A DNA stretch of 64,000 nt from positions 2,038,887 to 2,102,886 of the forward strand of contig NZ_CP031310.1 of NCBI RefSeq assembly GCF_004799665.1, given 5' to 3'. Shown here piece after piece: positions 1 to 8,463 of this stretch. Both the position numbers and the translations under genes were made by a program. The stretch is from Halapricum salinum. GTDB taxonomy: Archaea; Halobacteriota; Halobacteria; Halobacteriales; Haloarculaceae. The notes beneath the pieces are model-generated. The model was not told the origin of the DNA, searched no databases, and was given only the letters and a program-made list of their open reading frames with translations. Every line of letters starts with the position of its first letter. Position 1 is the stretch's first letter.

Positions 1-678
1 GGTCTCGCGTTCGCGAACGCGGACCCGAGCAGTCGACGCGCGCGTGCCCGCCCCGTCCTGCACTGCGAGCACACGCTGGCTGTCGGCGAGGTCGCCCAGT
101 CGCTGGCGGGTCACCTCCGAGAGCGACCACGACTCCCCGGGATCGATCCCCAGCCCCGAGAGCCGCCGGCAGGCCCGACTGCGCTGCCAGCAGGCCCAGG
201 CCGCGTCTGGATTCTCGACCACGTCGAGGGCCGGATCCGCATTCGGATCGGGCGCGGGCTGGGCCCAGCGGGCTTCCGCGGCCGGCTCGAATCCCGCCGC
301 CCGGGACTGGCCGAGGCCGGCGTCGTTCCAGGAGAAGACCATATTTCTGGCGAGTGACGCGCCCCGCTCGCGACACCACGCGAAGAGGTGCTCGACCATC
401 GCGAGGCCGTAGCCTTCTCCGCGGTAGTCGGGGTTGACCCGCATGCCCTGGAGCCAGGCCTCGTGTTCGGAGAGGACGACCGCCTGGCAGATGCCGCCGA
501 TGTCCTCATCGCAGTCCACGACGACGGTACGCTGGTCGGGACCGTCAGTTTCGATCCACTCGGGGAAGACGTCAGGGATGTAGTCGCCCACGTCGCGGTC
601 GGCCCAGGTGTCGCTCGTGAAGGCCGCGACTGCGTCGTGGTCCTCGAGTCTGGCCTGGCGGATGTCGGCCTCGGTCAT
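1..678 (-). CDS. GNAT-family N-acetyltransferase (C-terminus off the left edge)
   Basis: The frame opens at an ATG at 678 and runs without a stop to base 1, giving 226 visible residues, so the C-terminus is missing. The start (MTEADIRQARLEDHDAVAAF) is a typical GNAT beta1-alpha1 opening. The acetyl-CoA pyrophosphate-binding motif is visible as VNPDYRGEGYGLAMVEHLF near residue 95, followed by a GNAT-like SLARNMVFSWNDAGLGQ segment. The family transfers acetyl groups from acetyl-CoA to amines; the substrate here cannot be read from sequence. The visible part is already longer than a single GNAT domain (about 150 residues), so a second domain or extension is likely. It is divergent from the carotenoid gene, with 94 bp between the starts. 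Confidence 0.85.
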   Translation of the reverse strand, partial: MTEADIRQARLEDHDAVAAFTSDTWADRDVGDYIPDVFPEWIETDGPDQRTVVVDCDEDIGGICQAVVLSEHEAWLQGMRVNPDYRGEGYGLAMVEHLFAWCRERGASLARNMVFSWNDAGLGQSRAAGFEPAAEARWAQPAPDPNADPALDVVENPDAAWACWQRSRACRRLSGLGIDPGESWSLSEVTRQRLGDLADSQRVLAVQDGAGTRASTARVRVRERET

Positions 679-772
679 ACCTCGGGTGTCGCCCGCCGGC
701 GACAAAAGACGAACGGCGGCTGCGATCGGCCGAACCGGGACACCTTTGATCAGTCCTCGAGAACGGCCAGCC

Positions 773-1243
773 ATGCCGAGCAGCCGTGCCTTCGCCGCCT
801 CGACGACGGCGATCGGACTGATCGCGCTCGCACACGCCGTCCTCACGTGGCCCCTGGAAGCGACCCTCGCGTTCTTCGCGGGCGGCGCAGCGATCGCCTT
901 CGTCGCCGAGGCAGCCGTCATCAATCTCGATTGGCTCGACCATCACGTCGGGCCCAAAGTGCTGGGCGTCCCGATATATGTCCTCTTCGGGTGGACCGGT
1001 GTCGTCTATCTCTCGTTTCGGGTGGCGTTGCTGGCCGTCGACGGCGTGCCCGCTGTCGCGCTCGGGGCGGCGATTGCGACGACGTACGATATACTCACCG
1101 ACCACCGAGGGGTCGCCGACGGCCACTGGACGTATACCGACGACCTGCCGGGGCCGCGTCTCCGGGAGGTTCCGTGGTGGAACTTCGCCGGCTGGGTCGT
1201 GATCAGCGCTGCCACTGCGGCGTTCACGTTGCCGTTCCTGTGA
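773..1243 (+). CDS. short CruF-like carotenoid biosynthesis membrane protein (DUF422)
   Basis: This 156-residue membrane protein has four to five hydrophobic helices. Near the C-terminus it carries the segment GHWTYTD..GP....VPWWNFAGW, which resembles the signature of the CruF/DUF422 carotenoid family. Members of the family hydrate C50 carotenoid ends during bacterioruberin synthesis in haloarchaea. The protein is about half the length of typical haloarchaeal CruF (near 290 residues): the N-terminal helices are absent but the signature half is intact. I infer a membrane protein of isoprenoid or carotenoid metabolism, not necessarily the bacterioruberin hydratase itself. The ATG at 773 is chosen because upstream codons have no hydrophobic continuity. 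No other carotenoid genes are nearby. Confidence 0.65.
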   Translation: MPSSRAFAASTTAIGLIALAHAVLTWPLEATLAFFAGGAAIAFVAEAAVINLDWLDHHVGPKVLGVPIYVLFGWTGVVYLSFRVALLAVDGVPAVALGAAIATTYDILTDHRGVADGHWTYTDDLPGPRLREVPWWNFAGWVVISAATAAFTLPFL

Positions 1244-1271
1244 GTCTCCGCCCGTCGCGGGTCCGTTCTCT

Positions 1272-1637
1272 CTATCCGCCGACGGCGTCCCCGATCAGAT
1301 CGATTGCCTGCTTGACTGCCGCGCCGCTCTCGACGCGCAACACGACGGCGTCGTCCTCGCGACGGGCGGGGATCCCCTTGCTGGCAGACGACTCGGCCAC
1401 GGCGCGGGCTCCGACGGTGAGTGTCACGCGAGCGTACTCCGGAAAGAGCGAGACGACGCCGATCTGTCTCCGAGCGCTGGCGATGGAATAGGCGGGCGTG
1501 CCGTCCTCGCTCGGGGTCGCGTCGCGGTCGGCGTCGACGACTGATAGCTCCGCCAGGGGACCGCTCTCGCGACCCGACAGCTCCGAGGCGAGCAACTGTC
1601 CGATCCGCTTGCCGTCGGTGATGCAGTCTTCGACCAT
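1272..1637 (-). CDS. uncharacterised haloarchaeal protein, coupled to the DUF2240 gene
   Basis: This 121-residue protein has no signal or transmembrane segment. It begins MVEDCITDGKRIGQLLASEL and is acidic and mixed alpha/beta in character, with a C-terminal segment rich in Val, Ala and Gly. I do not recognise a catalytic motif. Its ATG overlaps the stop of the upstream DUF2240 gene (TGATG, one shared base), so the two are almost certainly translated together. It ends 28 bp from the convergent carotenoid gene. Function unknown. Confidence 0.8.
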   Translation of the reverse strand: MVEDCITDGKRIGQLLASELSGRESGPLAELSVVDADRDATPSEDGTPAYSIASARRQIGVVSLFPEYARVTLTVGARAVAESSASKGIPARREDDAVVLRVESGAAVKQAIDLIGDAVGG

Positions 1638-2077
1638 CAGTACTCCCCCAGTGCGCGCGTGGCGTGGTCGGTCACGGCCAGTCCCTGCCGGCGGGCGTAG
1701 ACGACTGCCGCGGCTTCGAGCGTAACGCCGAGGTCGCTCTGGAGGCCGTTGATCGCGGCGACAGCGGCCTGTTTCTCGGTCCCGGCCTCGACGACCGCAT
1801 CGAGGACGCGCTCGAAGGTCGTCCGCTGGCGGAGGATCGACTCCTCGGGCACGAAGTCCTCGGGGATCGACACCGACCCGACGTCGAAGGTCGCCACGAC
1901 CTCGCCGTCCTCGGTGTCGAGTAGCCCCTCGCCTTCGGCGACGTCCAGCAGCCGCTTGGCCTGGTCGGGGGAGAACCAGTCACGGTCGAGCGACAGTGCG
2001 ACGACGAAGTCGCTACGTCCCAGTCGATCCGTCCCCGACTGGACGAACGGGGCTGCCACGGCTGTTCGCAGACTCAT
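1637..2077 (-). CDS. DUF2240 family archaeal protein
   Basis: The product is 146 residues from the ATG at 2077; a TTG three codons upstream could add MTI. It begins MSLRTAVAAPFVQSGTDRLGRSDFVVALSLDRDWFSPDQAKRL (abridged family pattern), then EGLLDTEDGEVVATFD and a C-terminal helical region ending in YARRQGLAVTDHATRALGEY. This matches DUF2240, an archaeal family whose N-terminal half looks like a winged-helix or replication-associated fold; its biochemical role is not established. It is the first gene of a two-gene unit with the downstream 121-residue protein and is divergent from rps8e, with 98 bp between starts. Confidence 0.8.
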   Translation of the reverse strand: MSLRTAVAAPFVQSGTDRLGRSDFVVALSLDRDWFSPDQAKRLLDVAEGEGLLDTEDGEVVATFDVGSVSIPEDFVPEESILRQRTTFERVLDAVVEAGTEKQAAVAAINGLQSDLGVTLEAAAVVYARRQGLAVTDHATRALGEY

Positions 2078-2175
2078 TATTGTCAACTGGAGTGCGTTAT
2101 CGGCCTAAAAGTGCCGGTTCGCCCGTCTGTGTCGAAGTCGAGAGGTTCAAGTACGCCCTGGTGCTTGGATCGGAT

Positions 2176-2547
2176 ATGAAATTCCAGGGCCGCTCCACTC
2201 GCAAACGGACCGGTGGCCGCCGCCGCCACGCCCGAAACAAGCGCAAGTACGAACTCGGCGATCAGCCGACCGAGACCGAACTCGACGAGCCGCGCCTGAA
2301 GGTCGTCGACACGCGCGGCAACACCACGAAGATTCGTGCGATCAGCACCGACATCGCCAGCGTCGCCGATGGCGAGGAAGTCGTCGAGGCCGAGATCGAG
2401 AACGTCGTCGAGAACGACGCTAACCCCAACTACATCCGCCGAAACATCATCACCAAGGGCGCGGTCATCGAGACCAGCGCGGGTGAGGCTCGCGTCACCT
2501 CCCGCCCCGGCCAGGACGGGCAGGTCAACGCGGTCCTCGTCGAGTAG
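2176..2547 (+). CDS. rps8e: 30S ribosomal protein S8e
   Basis: The 123-residue protein begins MKFQGRSTRKRTGGRRRHAR, the basic N-terminus of archaeal S8e. It continues with DTRGNTTKIRAI and ends TKGAVIETSAGEARVTSRPGQDG, all hallmark S8e segments. Archaeal S8e is usually 120-130 residues, so it is complete. It is a small-subunit protein with no bacterial counterpart and binds 16S rRNA. It stands alone here, not in a ribosomal operon. The ATG at 2176 is preferred to an in-frame upstream GTG/ATG because homologues start at MKFQGR. Confidence 0.97.
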   Translation: MKFQGRSTRKRTGGRRRHARNKRKYELGDQPTETELDEPRLKVVDTRGNTTKIRAISTDIASVADGEEVVEAEIENVVENDANPNYIRRNIITKGAVIETSAGEARVTSRPGQDGQVNAVLVE

Positions 2548-2754
2548 CTACCGACTACTATTGCGATCTGGATAGCCCTCTTAGCGACGCTTTTGTCCCC
2601 ATCATCCTGATTCAGAAGTGGTGCGTGACGGGCGTTACCTGGCTCGGTCGACGGCCGTGCCACTGGTCCCGCACTTCTGGCCGTCGCATCGCGTCCCTGG
2701 AACGACCGACACGCCGCCGCTCACCCTCTCTGTGTCCTTTTTGCTATCGGTCTT

Positions 2755-2790
2755 GACGGCTACATAGCCGTCAGTAGATATCATATAAAG
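2755..2790 (+). promoter_or_regulatory. palindrome and TATA box before the phosphatase-ppk1 operon
   Basis: The 309-bp gap after rps8e (2548-2856) has no credible gene. It contains a perfect 7-bp inverted repeat, GACGGCT (2755-2761) and AGCCGTC (2766-2772), separated by ACAT. This is followed 10 bp later by an ATATAAAG TATA box (2783-2790). Transcription would begin near 2812, leaving a leader of about 45 nt. The palindrome lies just upstream of the BRE position, where an activator or repressor could act. A T-rich patch near 2736-2742 may end rps8e transcription. Confidence 0.5.
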
Positions 2791-2856
2791 CCCCTCTTTA
2801 GGGTCCACTCTACACTCGGATAGATTGGGTCGGATCCGTCGGCCCTGTGAGTGATC

Positions 2857-3564
2857 ATGCACGCGAAACCGACGTTCGACGACGCTGTTGTGCACCGGCG
2901 AATCGACGCCAGCGAGTGGCGCGGCATCTACGTGATCGGCGACGTCCACGGCTGCCGGGCGACGCTCGATCGGCTGCTGGAGCGTCTCGATCCGGCCGAG
3001 GCGGACCTCCTCGTGTTCGTCGGCGACCTCGTCAGGAAGGGGCCGGACAGCCAGGGCGTCGTCGAACGCGTCCGGCAGATGGACAACGCCGTGAGCGTTC
3101 TGGGCAACAACGAGGCCAAGGTCCTCCGCGGTGACAAGACGCTCCCGGAACTGACCGACGCCGACCACGACTACATCGAATCGATGCCCGTCGTGCTCTC
3201 CTGGGAAGACTCGATGGCCGTCCACGGCGGGATCGACCACCGCAAATCCCTTGCCAACCATTCCAGAGAGGATCTGCTGAACATGCGCTCGCTGACCGAT
3301 TCCGGCGGCTACACTCGCCCGTACTGGTTCGAACAGCGCCGTGAGCGGCCGCGCGTCTTCTTCGGTCATACCGTTCTCGCTCACCCGTTCGAGACCGACT
3401 GCGCCGTAGGGCTGGATACCGGCTGTGTCTACGGCGGCCAGTTGACGGCCTACGACTGTACGCGCGCGGAATTCATCGCCGTCGACCCTGTCGAGACCCA
3501 CGTGTCACGATCCGAGGACAGCATCGTCGAACCGACACCGGGGTTCGAGTGTCTCGCCGACTGA
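2857..3564 (+). CDS. calcineurin-like phosphoesterase (PrpE/ApaH-type), coupled to ppk1
   Basis: The 235-residue protein carries the metallophosphatase metal-ligand motifs in order: GDVHGC (about residue 29), GDLVRKGPDS (about 59), LGNNE (about 87), HGG (about 125) and FGHT (about 170). This spacing fits the bacterial Ser/Thr phosphatase and diadenosine-tetraphosphatase branch (PrpE, ApaH). No signal peptide is seen, so it is probably cytoplasmic. Its TGA overlaps the ATG of ppk1 (TGATG), indicating translational coupling. A substrate linked to polyphosphate or Ap4A metabolism is an inference from that coupling. An in-frame GTG at 2851 is an alternative start. Confidence 0.88.
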   Translation: MHAKPTFDDAVVHRRIDASEWRGIYVIGDVHGCRATLDRLLERLDPAEADLLVFVGDLVRKGPDSQGVVERVRQMDNAVSVLGNNEAKVLRGDKTLPELTDADHDYIESMPVVLSWEDSMAVHGGIDHRKSLANHSREDLLNMRSLTDSGGYTRPYWFEQRRERPRVFFGHTVLAHPFETDCAVGLDTGCVYGGQLTAYDCTRAEFIAVDPVETHVSRSEDSIVEPTPGFECLAD

Positions 3565-5939
3565 TGCCAGGGATTCCCGACGCCGCCGTGTCCGATCCAC
3601 TGGAGCACGATCCGACGACGCTCGCGCTGGACGATCCGGACCTGTATCTCAACCGTGAGCTGAGCGAACTGGCCTTCCAGCAGCGGGTGCTCCACGAGGC
3701 GCTCGACGACCGGAACCCACCCTTGGAGCGCGTCCGATTTCTGGCACTCTTTACGAAGAACATGGACGAGTTCTTCATGAAGCGTGTCGGCGGGCTCGAA
3801 CAACAGGTCGATGCCGGTGTGACGACCCCGACGGTCGACGGGCGGACACCTGCCGAGCAACTCCGGGAGGTCCTCGACCGTTCCCGCCCGATGTTCGAGC
3901 GGCAGGCGGCCTGCTACCGCGAGACGATCCGGCCTGCGCTTGCCGAGGCGGGGATCGAGATCGTCGACTACGACGACCTCGGCAGCGCGACCCAGGAGGA
4001 ACTGCGGCTGTACTTCGAGCAGGACGTCCTGCCGACGTTGACGCCGCTCGCGGTCGATCCGGCACACCCGTTCCCGTTCATCTCGAATCTGAGCCTCTCG
4101 CTGGCGGTGTTGACCCGCCGTGACGACGCCGAGGAGCCGACGTTCACGCGCGTGAAGATCCCGCAGAATCGCCCTCGGCTGATCGAGGTCGACGATCAGC
4201 GGTTCGTTCTGCTCGAAGAGGTGATCCGGGCGAACCTGGATCTGCTCTTCCCGCAGGTCGAGATCGTCGACACCACGTTGTTCCGGATCACGCGCAACGC
4301 CGAGGTCAGGCGCAACGAGGAGGTCGCCGAGGACCTCATCGACGTGATCGAGGACGTCATCGAACAGCGTCGGTTCGCGACGGTCGTCCGTCTGGAGGTC
4401 GAGGCCGACGCGCCGGACCGAATCGTGGATACACTGGCGTCCCAACTCGATCTCGACGATCGCGAGATCTACACTGTCGACGGGCCGCTGGATTTCCGGG
4501 ATTTCATGGAGTTGACCGACCTCGATCGGCCGGCACTCAAACTCGACCCGTGGACGCCTCAGCCTCATCCCCGGCTGCAGGGTGACGAACACGGCTACGA
4601 CCACGAGTTCGACCTCGCCCAGAGCCACGACGACATCTTCAGCGAGATCCGCAGCGACGACGTCCTCTTGCACCACCCATACCACTCCTTCGACCGGACG
4701 GTCCAGCGATTCCTCGACGAGGCCGCCAACGACCCCGACGTCCTGGCGATCAAAGCCGCGATCTACCGGACTGCCAGCGACTCCCAGGTCATCCAGACGC
4801 TGATCGACGCCGCCGAGAACGGCAAGCAGGTCGCGGTGATGGTCGAACTCAAGGCCCGCTTCGACGAGCAGAACAACCTCGAATGGGTCCGCCGTCTCGA
4901 AGAACACGGAATCCACGTCGCCTACGGAACGATCGGCCTGAAGACTCACACCAAGACGGCACTGGTCGTCCGCCAGGAATCGGATGGCGTCCAGCTGTAC
5001 TCCCACGTCGCGACCGGTAACTACCACTCCGAGACTGCCAAAGGCTACGTCGACCTCGGACTGCTCACGGCTGACCGGGACATCGGACAAGACCTGGTCA
5101 AGGTGTTCAACTTCTTCACCGGCCCCTCCTTGGACGATCAGTTCCGGAAACTACTGATCGCGCCCGTCACGATGCGTGAGTCGTTCACCGAATACATCCG
5201 ACGCGAGGCGGATCTGGCGCGCAACGGCGACGCTGGTCGAATCGTCGCGAAGGTCAACGGCCTCGAAGACCCCGAAATCGTCAGGGAACTGTACGAGGCC
5301 GGACAGGCTGGCGTCGAGATCGATTTGATCGTCCGGGACATCTGCCGGCTCCGGCCGGGCATCGAGGGACTCAGCGATTCGATTCGAGTTCACAGCGTCG
5401 TCGGGCGTTTTCTCGAACACTCACGGATCTTCTACTTCGAGAACGGAGGCGATCCCGAGTACTACATCGGCTCGGCGGACTGGATGACGCGCAACCTCGA
5501 CTACCGTGTCGAGGCTGTCGCACCAGTCGAGGACGTGACGCTACGCGAGCAGTTGCGATTCGTTCTGGAAGTGATGCTGACGGACAACGTCAAGCGCTGG
5601 GAGATGCAGCCAGACGGGACCTACGAGCAGTGTACCCCTGGCCCGGACGAACAACCGCGGAACACACAGGAAATTCTGATGGCGGCCGCTCGTCAGGCAG
5701 CCGAGCGGCGGGAGGTCAACCACGGCGTCTTCGAACCCTATCCCATCACCGGCGACCTCCTGGTCGAACCGGCCGACGAGGATCGCAATCTGCCGGCCGC
5801 GCTCCGCGAGCATCGCGACGTCTGGTATCGACCGGACAGCCGCCAGTACGCCTTTGCTGTGCGGACGCCTGACGGCGAGCGCGCCTATCGGGAAACTGCG
5901 GCGGGGGCCGCAAGCGTGATCGAGCGCTACTACGAGTGA
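3564..5939 (+). CDS. ppk1: polyphosphate kinase 1
   Basis: PPK1 reversibly transfers the ATP gamma-phosphate onto inorganic polyphosphate. The 791-residue protein has the N domain (LNRELSELAFQQRVL, then FTKNMDEFF), the head domain (HPFPFISNLSLSLAV), and the two phospholipase-D-like catalytic domains. The autophosphorylated histidine is His462 in GLKTHTKTALVV (E. coli His435); the second catalytic histidine is His619 in LEHSRIFYFENGG (E. coli His592). DVLLHHPYHSFD and ELKARFDEQNNLEW are the ATP-site segments. E. coli PPK1 is 688 residues; the extra length is mostly a C-terminal tail after about residue 690. The ATG overlaps the phosphatase stop; an in-frame GTG at 3549 is possible. It lies next to the pst genes, consistent with phosphate storage. 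Confidence 0.97.
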   Translation: MPGIPDAAVSDPLEHDPTTLALDDPDLYLNRELSELAFQQRVLHEALDDRNPPLERVRFLALFTKNMDEFFMKRVGGLEQQVDAGVTTPTVDGRTPAEQLREVLDRSRPMFERQAACYRETIRPALAEAGIEIVDYDDLGSATQEELRLYFEQDVLPTLTPLAVDPAHPFPFISNLSLSLAVLTRRDDAEEPTFTRVKIPQNRPRLIEVDDQRFVLLEEVIRANLDLLFPQVEIVDTTLFRITRNAEVRRNEEVAEDLIDVIEDVIEQRRFATVVRLEVEADAPDRIVDTLASQLDLDDREIYTVDGPLDFRDFMELTDLDRPALKLDPWTPQPHPRLQGDEHGYDHEFDLAQSHDDIFSEIRSDDVLLHHPYHSFDRTVQRFLDEAANDPDVLAIKAAIYRTASDSQVIQTLIDAAENGKQVAVMVELKARFDEQNNLEWVRRLEEHGIHVAYGTIGLKTHTKTALVVRQESDGVQLYSHVATGNYHSETAKGYVDLGLLTADRDIGQDLVKVFNFFTGPSLDDQFRKLLIAPVTMRESFTEYIRREADLARNGDAGRIVAKVNGLEDPEIVRELYEAGQAGVEIDLIVRDICRLRPGIEGLSDSIRVHSVVGRFLEHSRIFYFENGGDPEYYIGSADWMTRNLDYRVEAVAPVEDVTLREQLRFVLEVMLTDNVKRWEMQPDGTYEQCTPGPDEQPRNTQEILMAAARQAAERREVNHGVFEPYPITGDLLVEPADEDRNLPAALREHRDVWYRPDSRQYAFAVRTPDGERAYRETAAGAASVIERYYE

Positions 5940-5967
5940 CGGACGATCCAGAAACGGCGCTGGTCGT

Positions 5968-6972
5968 CTAGTTCGGTCGCGGCGCGGCCTTCTGGAGGGC
6001 GCTTTCGGCGATGTTGCTCCCGTAGTCCGCGGTTCGCGAGAGCGAGTCGACAACGAGCCCGAGTCGCTGGGCGCGCTGGGGGTCGTCGAGTTCGCGGATC
6101 TCGTTGTCGACCTCGCGGGCCTGGGCGTCGATCTCACGGATCATCGCCCGGGCCTCGTTGGCCATCTGCGTGGCCTTCTCGGAGTCGTCCTCCAGCAGCG
6201 CGTCCATCGCCAGTTCCGGGACGCCGACGGCGGCCTCCTGCAGCCCGATCAGGGCCTCACCCTCGACGTCGCTGCTGCCCTCGACTTCGAGGGCGATCCG
6301 GGCGATCTTCGTCGAGTGATCGGCGATCCGTTCGAGCTGTCGTGCTGCGGACTGGTAGTCGAAGACCGTCTCTCGCGGGAAGCCGATGTCGTTGGCGGCG
6401 GTCGGATTCCGGAGGACGGTGCGGAACACGCGCGAGACCATGTACCAGAGGCGGTCGACGTCGTCGTCGCGCTCGATGACGTCCTGGGCGAGGTCGTCGT
6501 CGTCCTCGACCAGTGCCTTGACGGCGTCGGCCAGCATCGTCAGCGACACCAGTCGCATCCGCGTGATGGCGTTGTGGACCGACAGCTCCGACGAATCCAG
6601 CAGGTCCTGCAGGACGACGCGGTCGCTGGTCTCCTCGATGACTTCCAGCCCGACGAGTCCCTGGGTCGCGTTGCGAATCGTGCGCCGCTGTGTGGCGGTG
6701 ATCCGACTGGATTCGAGCGTGATGATGTCGAAGCCGCTGACGTACATCGTCATCACCGCGCGCGTGAGTTCGTGTTCCTCGTCCAGTCCAGTAATATCGA
6801 GTGTCCCCTCCGTGCGCTCCTGTTCGTCTTTCGGCGAGAGCAACAGGAGGTCCTCTTCGGAGTGGAATTCGACGATCGAGCCCGCGCTGACGTCGTTTGC
6901 GGTCGCCCAGTCTTTCGGCAGCGAAACAGTATACGTCGAGCCGCCCGTGACCTGGACCTTCCGTGTCTCCAT
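5968..6972 (-). CDS. phosphate regulator with AbrB-like DNA-binding domain fused to PhoU domains
   Basis: The 334-residue protein starts METRKVQVTGGSTYTVSLPK, a swapped-hairpin AbrB/SpoVT DNA-binding domain (about residues 1-50). Two PhoU-type helical repeats follow, with the metal-binding style segments ERDDDVDRLWYMVSR (about 165) and RQLERIADHSTKIAR (about 215). It is distinct from the classical PhoU at 12994. It is transcribed divergently from pstS, and I infer that it controls the pst promoter in response to phosphate. A TTTATATT box centred 27 bp upstream of the ATG implies a leaderless mRNA. Confidence 0.9.
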   Translation of the reverse strand: METRKVQVTGGSTYTVSLPKDWATANDVSAGSIVEFHSEEDLLLLSPKDEQERTEGTLDITGLDEEHELTRAVMTMYVSGFDIITLESSRITATQRRTIRNATQGLVGLEVIEETSDRVVLQDLLDSSELSVHNAITRMRLVSLTMLADAVKALVEDDDDLAQDVIERDDDVDRLWYMVSRVFRTVLRNPTAANDIGFPRETVFDYQSAARQLERIADHSTKIARIALEVEGSSDVEGEALIGLQEAAVGVPELAMDALLEDDSEKATQMANEARAMIREIDAQAREVDNEIRELDDPQRAQRLGLVVDSLSRTADYGSNIAESALQKAAPRPN

Positions 6973-6994
6973 GCTTCATGCTCTTTCCTACGGG

Positions 6995-7004
6995 AATATA
7001 AATT
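6995..7004 (-). promoter_or_regulatory. TATA box for the AbrB-PhoU regulator gene
   Basis: Read on the minus strand the sequence is AATTTATATT. Its centre is 27 bp before the ATG at 6972, exactly the spacing for an archaeal leaderless transcript. Confidence 0.65.
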
Positions 7005-7232
7005 GTACCCTATCTATGTAGAAACCCTTCTTACAGTTACAGGTGCGAAATCTTACGTCGAATCGACTACTAACTCGGGGCGACCGAGATGGCATTCACT
7101 TGGAGAGCAGTGATTTTCGCCAGACGGGCCCTGGTAGGATATTGGACCTTTGGTACCGTGTACGGTCACTTAGAGCGTGTGGGCGGGGCGATCTCAGTCG
7201 CCCAGATATCCTAGTGAAAAACTCACAAAGAC

Positions 7233-7257
7233 ATATCTATATAGTCTACATAGATAT
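7233..7257. promoter_or_regulatory. AT-rich inverted repeat upstream of pstS (candidate phosphate operator)
   Basis: The 336-bp divergent region (6973-7308) between the AbrB-PhoU gene and pstS has no gene. It holds a perfect 8-bp inverted repeat, ATATCTAT (7233-7240) and ATAGATAT (7250-7257), with a 9-bp spacer. A candidate TATA element, TATTTA, lies at about 7279-7284, 27 bp before the pstS ATG. The AT-rich dyad is therefore about 20-45 bp upstream of the TATA box, a usual place for a regulator. AbrB-type proteins favour AT-rich sites, so the divergent regulator is the natural candidate. Confidence 0.5.
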
Positions 7258-7308
7258 AGATAGTTGTAATAGTAGGGTATTTACTTACTTCCCTGTTGCT
7301 CTGGAGTG

Positions 7309-8385
7309 ATGAGCGAAGAGACGGGAGGTGTATCGCGGCGTGCGTTCCTTCTCGGTTCCGCAGTAGTCGGCACAGCGGGGCTCGCAGGGTGTGCGAGTCA
7401 GCGAGCGATCCAGCCTGGTCGCGCTGCCGGCGGCAACGGATCCAGCAACGTGTCGGCGTTGACCGCCGACGGCTCGTCGACGGTGTATCCGATCGCCAAC
7501 ACCGCCGCCCAGCGCTGGAACGGGAACCCACCTGCGACGGACACCGAATACTGGCCGCACGGGGAGTTCGGTATCGACACGACCCAGAACCTCGCGGACT
7601 ATTATGCGTCGACGTACGGGTTCGAACCGACCGAGACGCGGTCGACGCCTCCCTTCCGGGCGAACATCGCACTCAGCCACTCCGGGACCGGCGTCAACGC
7701 TGTCAGGGAACAGCGTGTGGACATCGGCAACTCCAGCGCGCCCGTCGCCGACGAACTCCCGGACGCCAGCGAGGCGACGCTGGACAGCTTCGTCAACCAC
7801 GTCGTCGGCGTCGACGGCCAGCCGATCGTCGTCAGCGAGGAACTCTACGAGGCGGGCGTCACGGGCGTCACCGCCGAACAGCTCCGCCAGATCTACCGCA
7901 AGGAGATCACCAACTGGTCGGAAATCGGCGGTCCGGACAAGAACATTCGTGTGATCGGCCGCGCCGAGGAGTCCGGGACCGACACCGCGTTCCGGGCGAA
8001 CCTCTACGGCGACCCCGACGCGCCGATCAGCCCCGACGTCCGCAAGGGGCAGAACCAGCAGGTCGCCCAGCTGGTCGAACAATCGGACAACTCCATCGCC
8101 TACCTCGCGCTGGCGTTCGTCAACCAGAACGGGCCCGTCCGACCGATCTCCCTGGAGGTCGACGGGACGGTCTACGAACTCGGGAAGAACCTCGGGGCCA
8201 AGGAGTACCCCCTCAGCCGCGACCTCCACATGTACACCTGGGAGGGCACCTCCCGCAAAGAGGCCGCCTTCCTGGATCTGATCCTTTCGGACTTCGGTCA
8301 GGAGGTCTGTGTCGCGGGGAACAACTACTTCAAACTCCCAGCTGATCGCCTCGAAAATCAGCGCTCGAAGCTCCCCGAACCCTGA
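7309..8385 (+). CDS. pstS: phosphate ABC transporter substrate-binding lipoprotein PstS
   Basis: The 358-residue protein has a twin-arginine lipoprotein signal: SRRAFLLGSAVVGTAGLAGC with Arg10-Arg11 and lipobox Cys28, so it is exported folded and lipid-anchored. The phosphate-binding family pattern follows: LTADGSSTVYPIANTAA (phosphate loop, about 44-60), DIGNSSAPV (about 140), GVTAEQLRQIYRKEITNW (about 187), and GRAEESGTD (about 219), which ends the binding site. It is first of pstSCAB-phoU, followed after 78 bp by pstC. GGAG sits directly before the ATG. It captures orthophosphate outside the cell. Confidence 0.96.
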   Translation: MSEETGGVSRRAFLLGSAVVGTAGLAGCASQRAIQPGRAAGGNGSSNVSALTADGSSTVYPIANTAAQRWNGNPPATDTEYWPHGEFGIDTTQNLADYYASTYGFEPTETRSTPPFRANIALSHSGTGVNAVREQRVDIGNSSAPVADELPDASEATLDSFVNHVVGVDGQPIVVSEELYEAGVTGVTAEQLRQIYRKEITNWSEIGGPDKNIRVIGRAEESGTDTAFRANLYGDPDAPISPDVRKGQNQQVAQLVEQSDNSIAYLALAFVNQNGPVRPISLEVDGTVYELGKNLGAKEYPLSRDLHMYTWEGTSRKEAAFLDLILSDFGQEVCVAGNNYFKLPADRLENQRSKLPEP

Positions 8386-8463
8386 GCCACACATGAACAC
8401 ACGTACAACAGACGCACGTGAGCGCGGCCGGCACCCGCGCACGTCGTCACTGGAGGGGCCACG

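Noticed and set aside
3450-5090. Long open frame on the minus strand across ppk1
   Set aside because: It lies fully antisense to a conserved gene; long antisense frames are expected in GC-rich haloarchaeal DNA and the product has no family features.
6973-7308. Possible small gene in the pst divergent region
   Set aside because: The region has no conserved-looking frame and is AT-rich with promoter-like elements.
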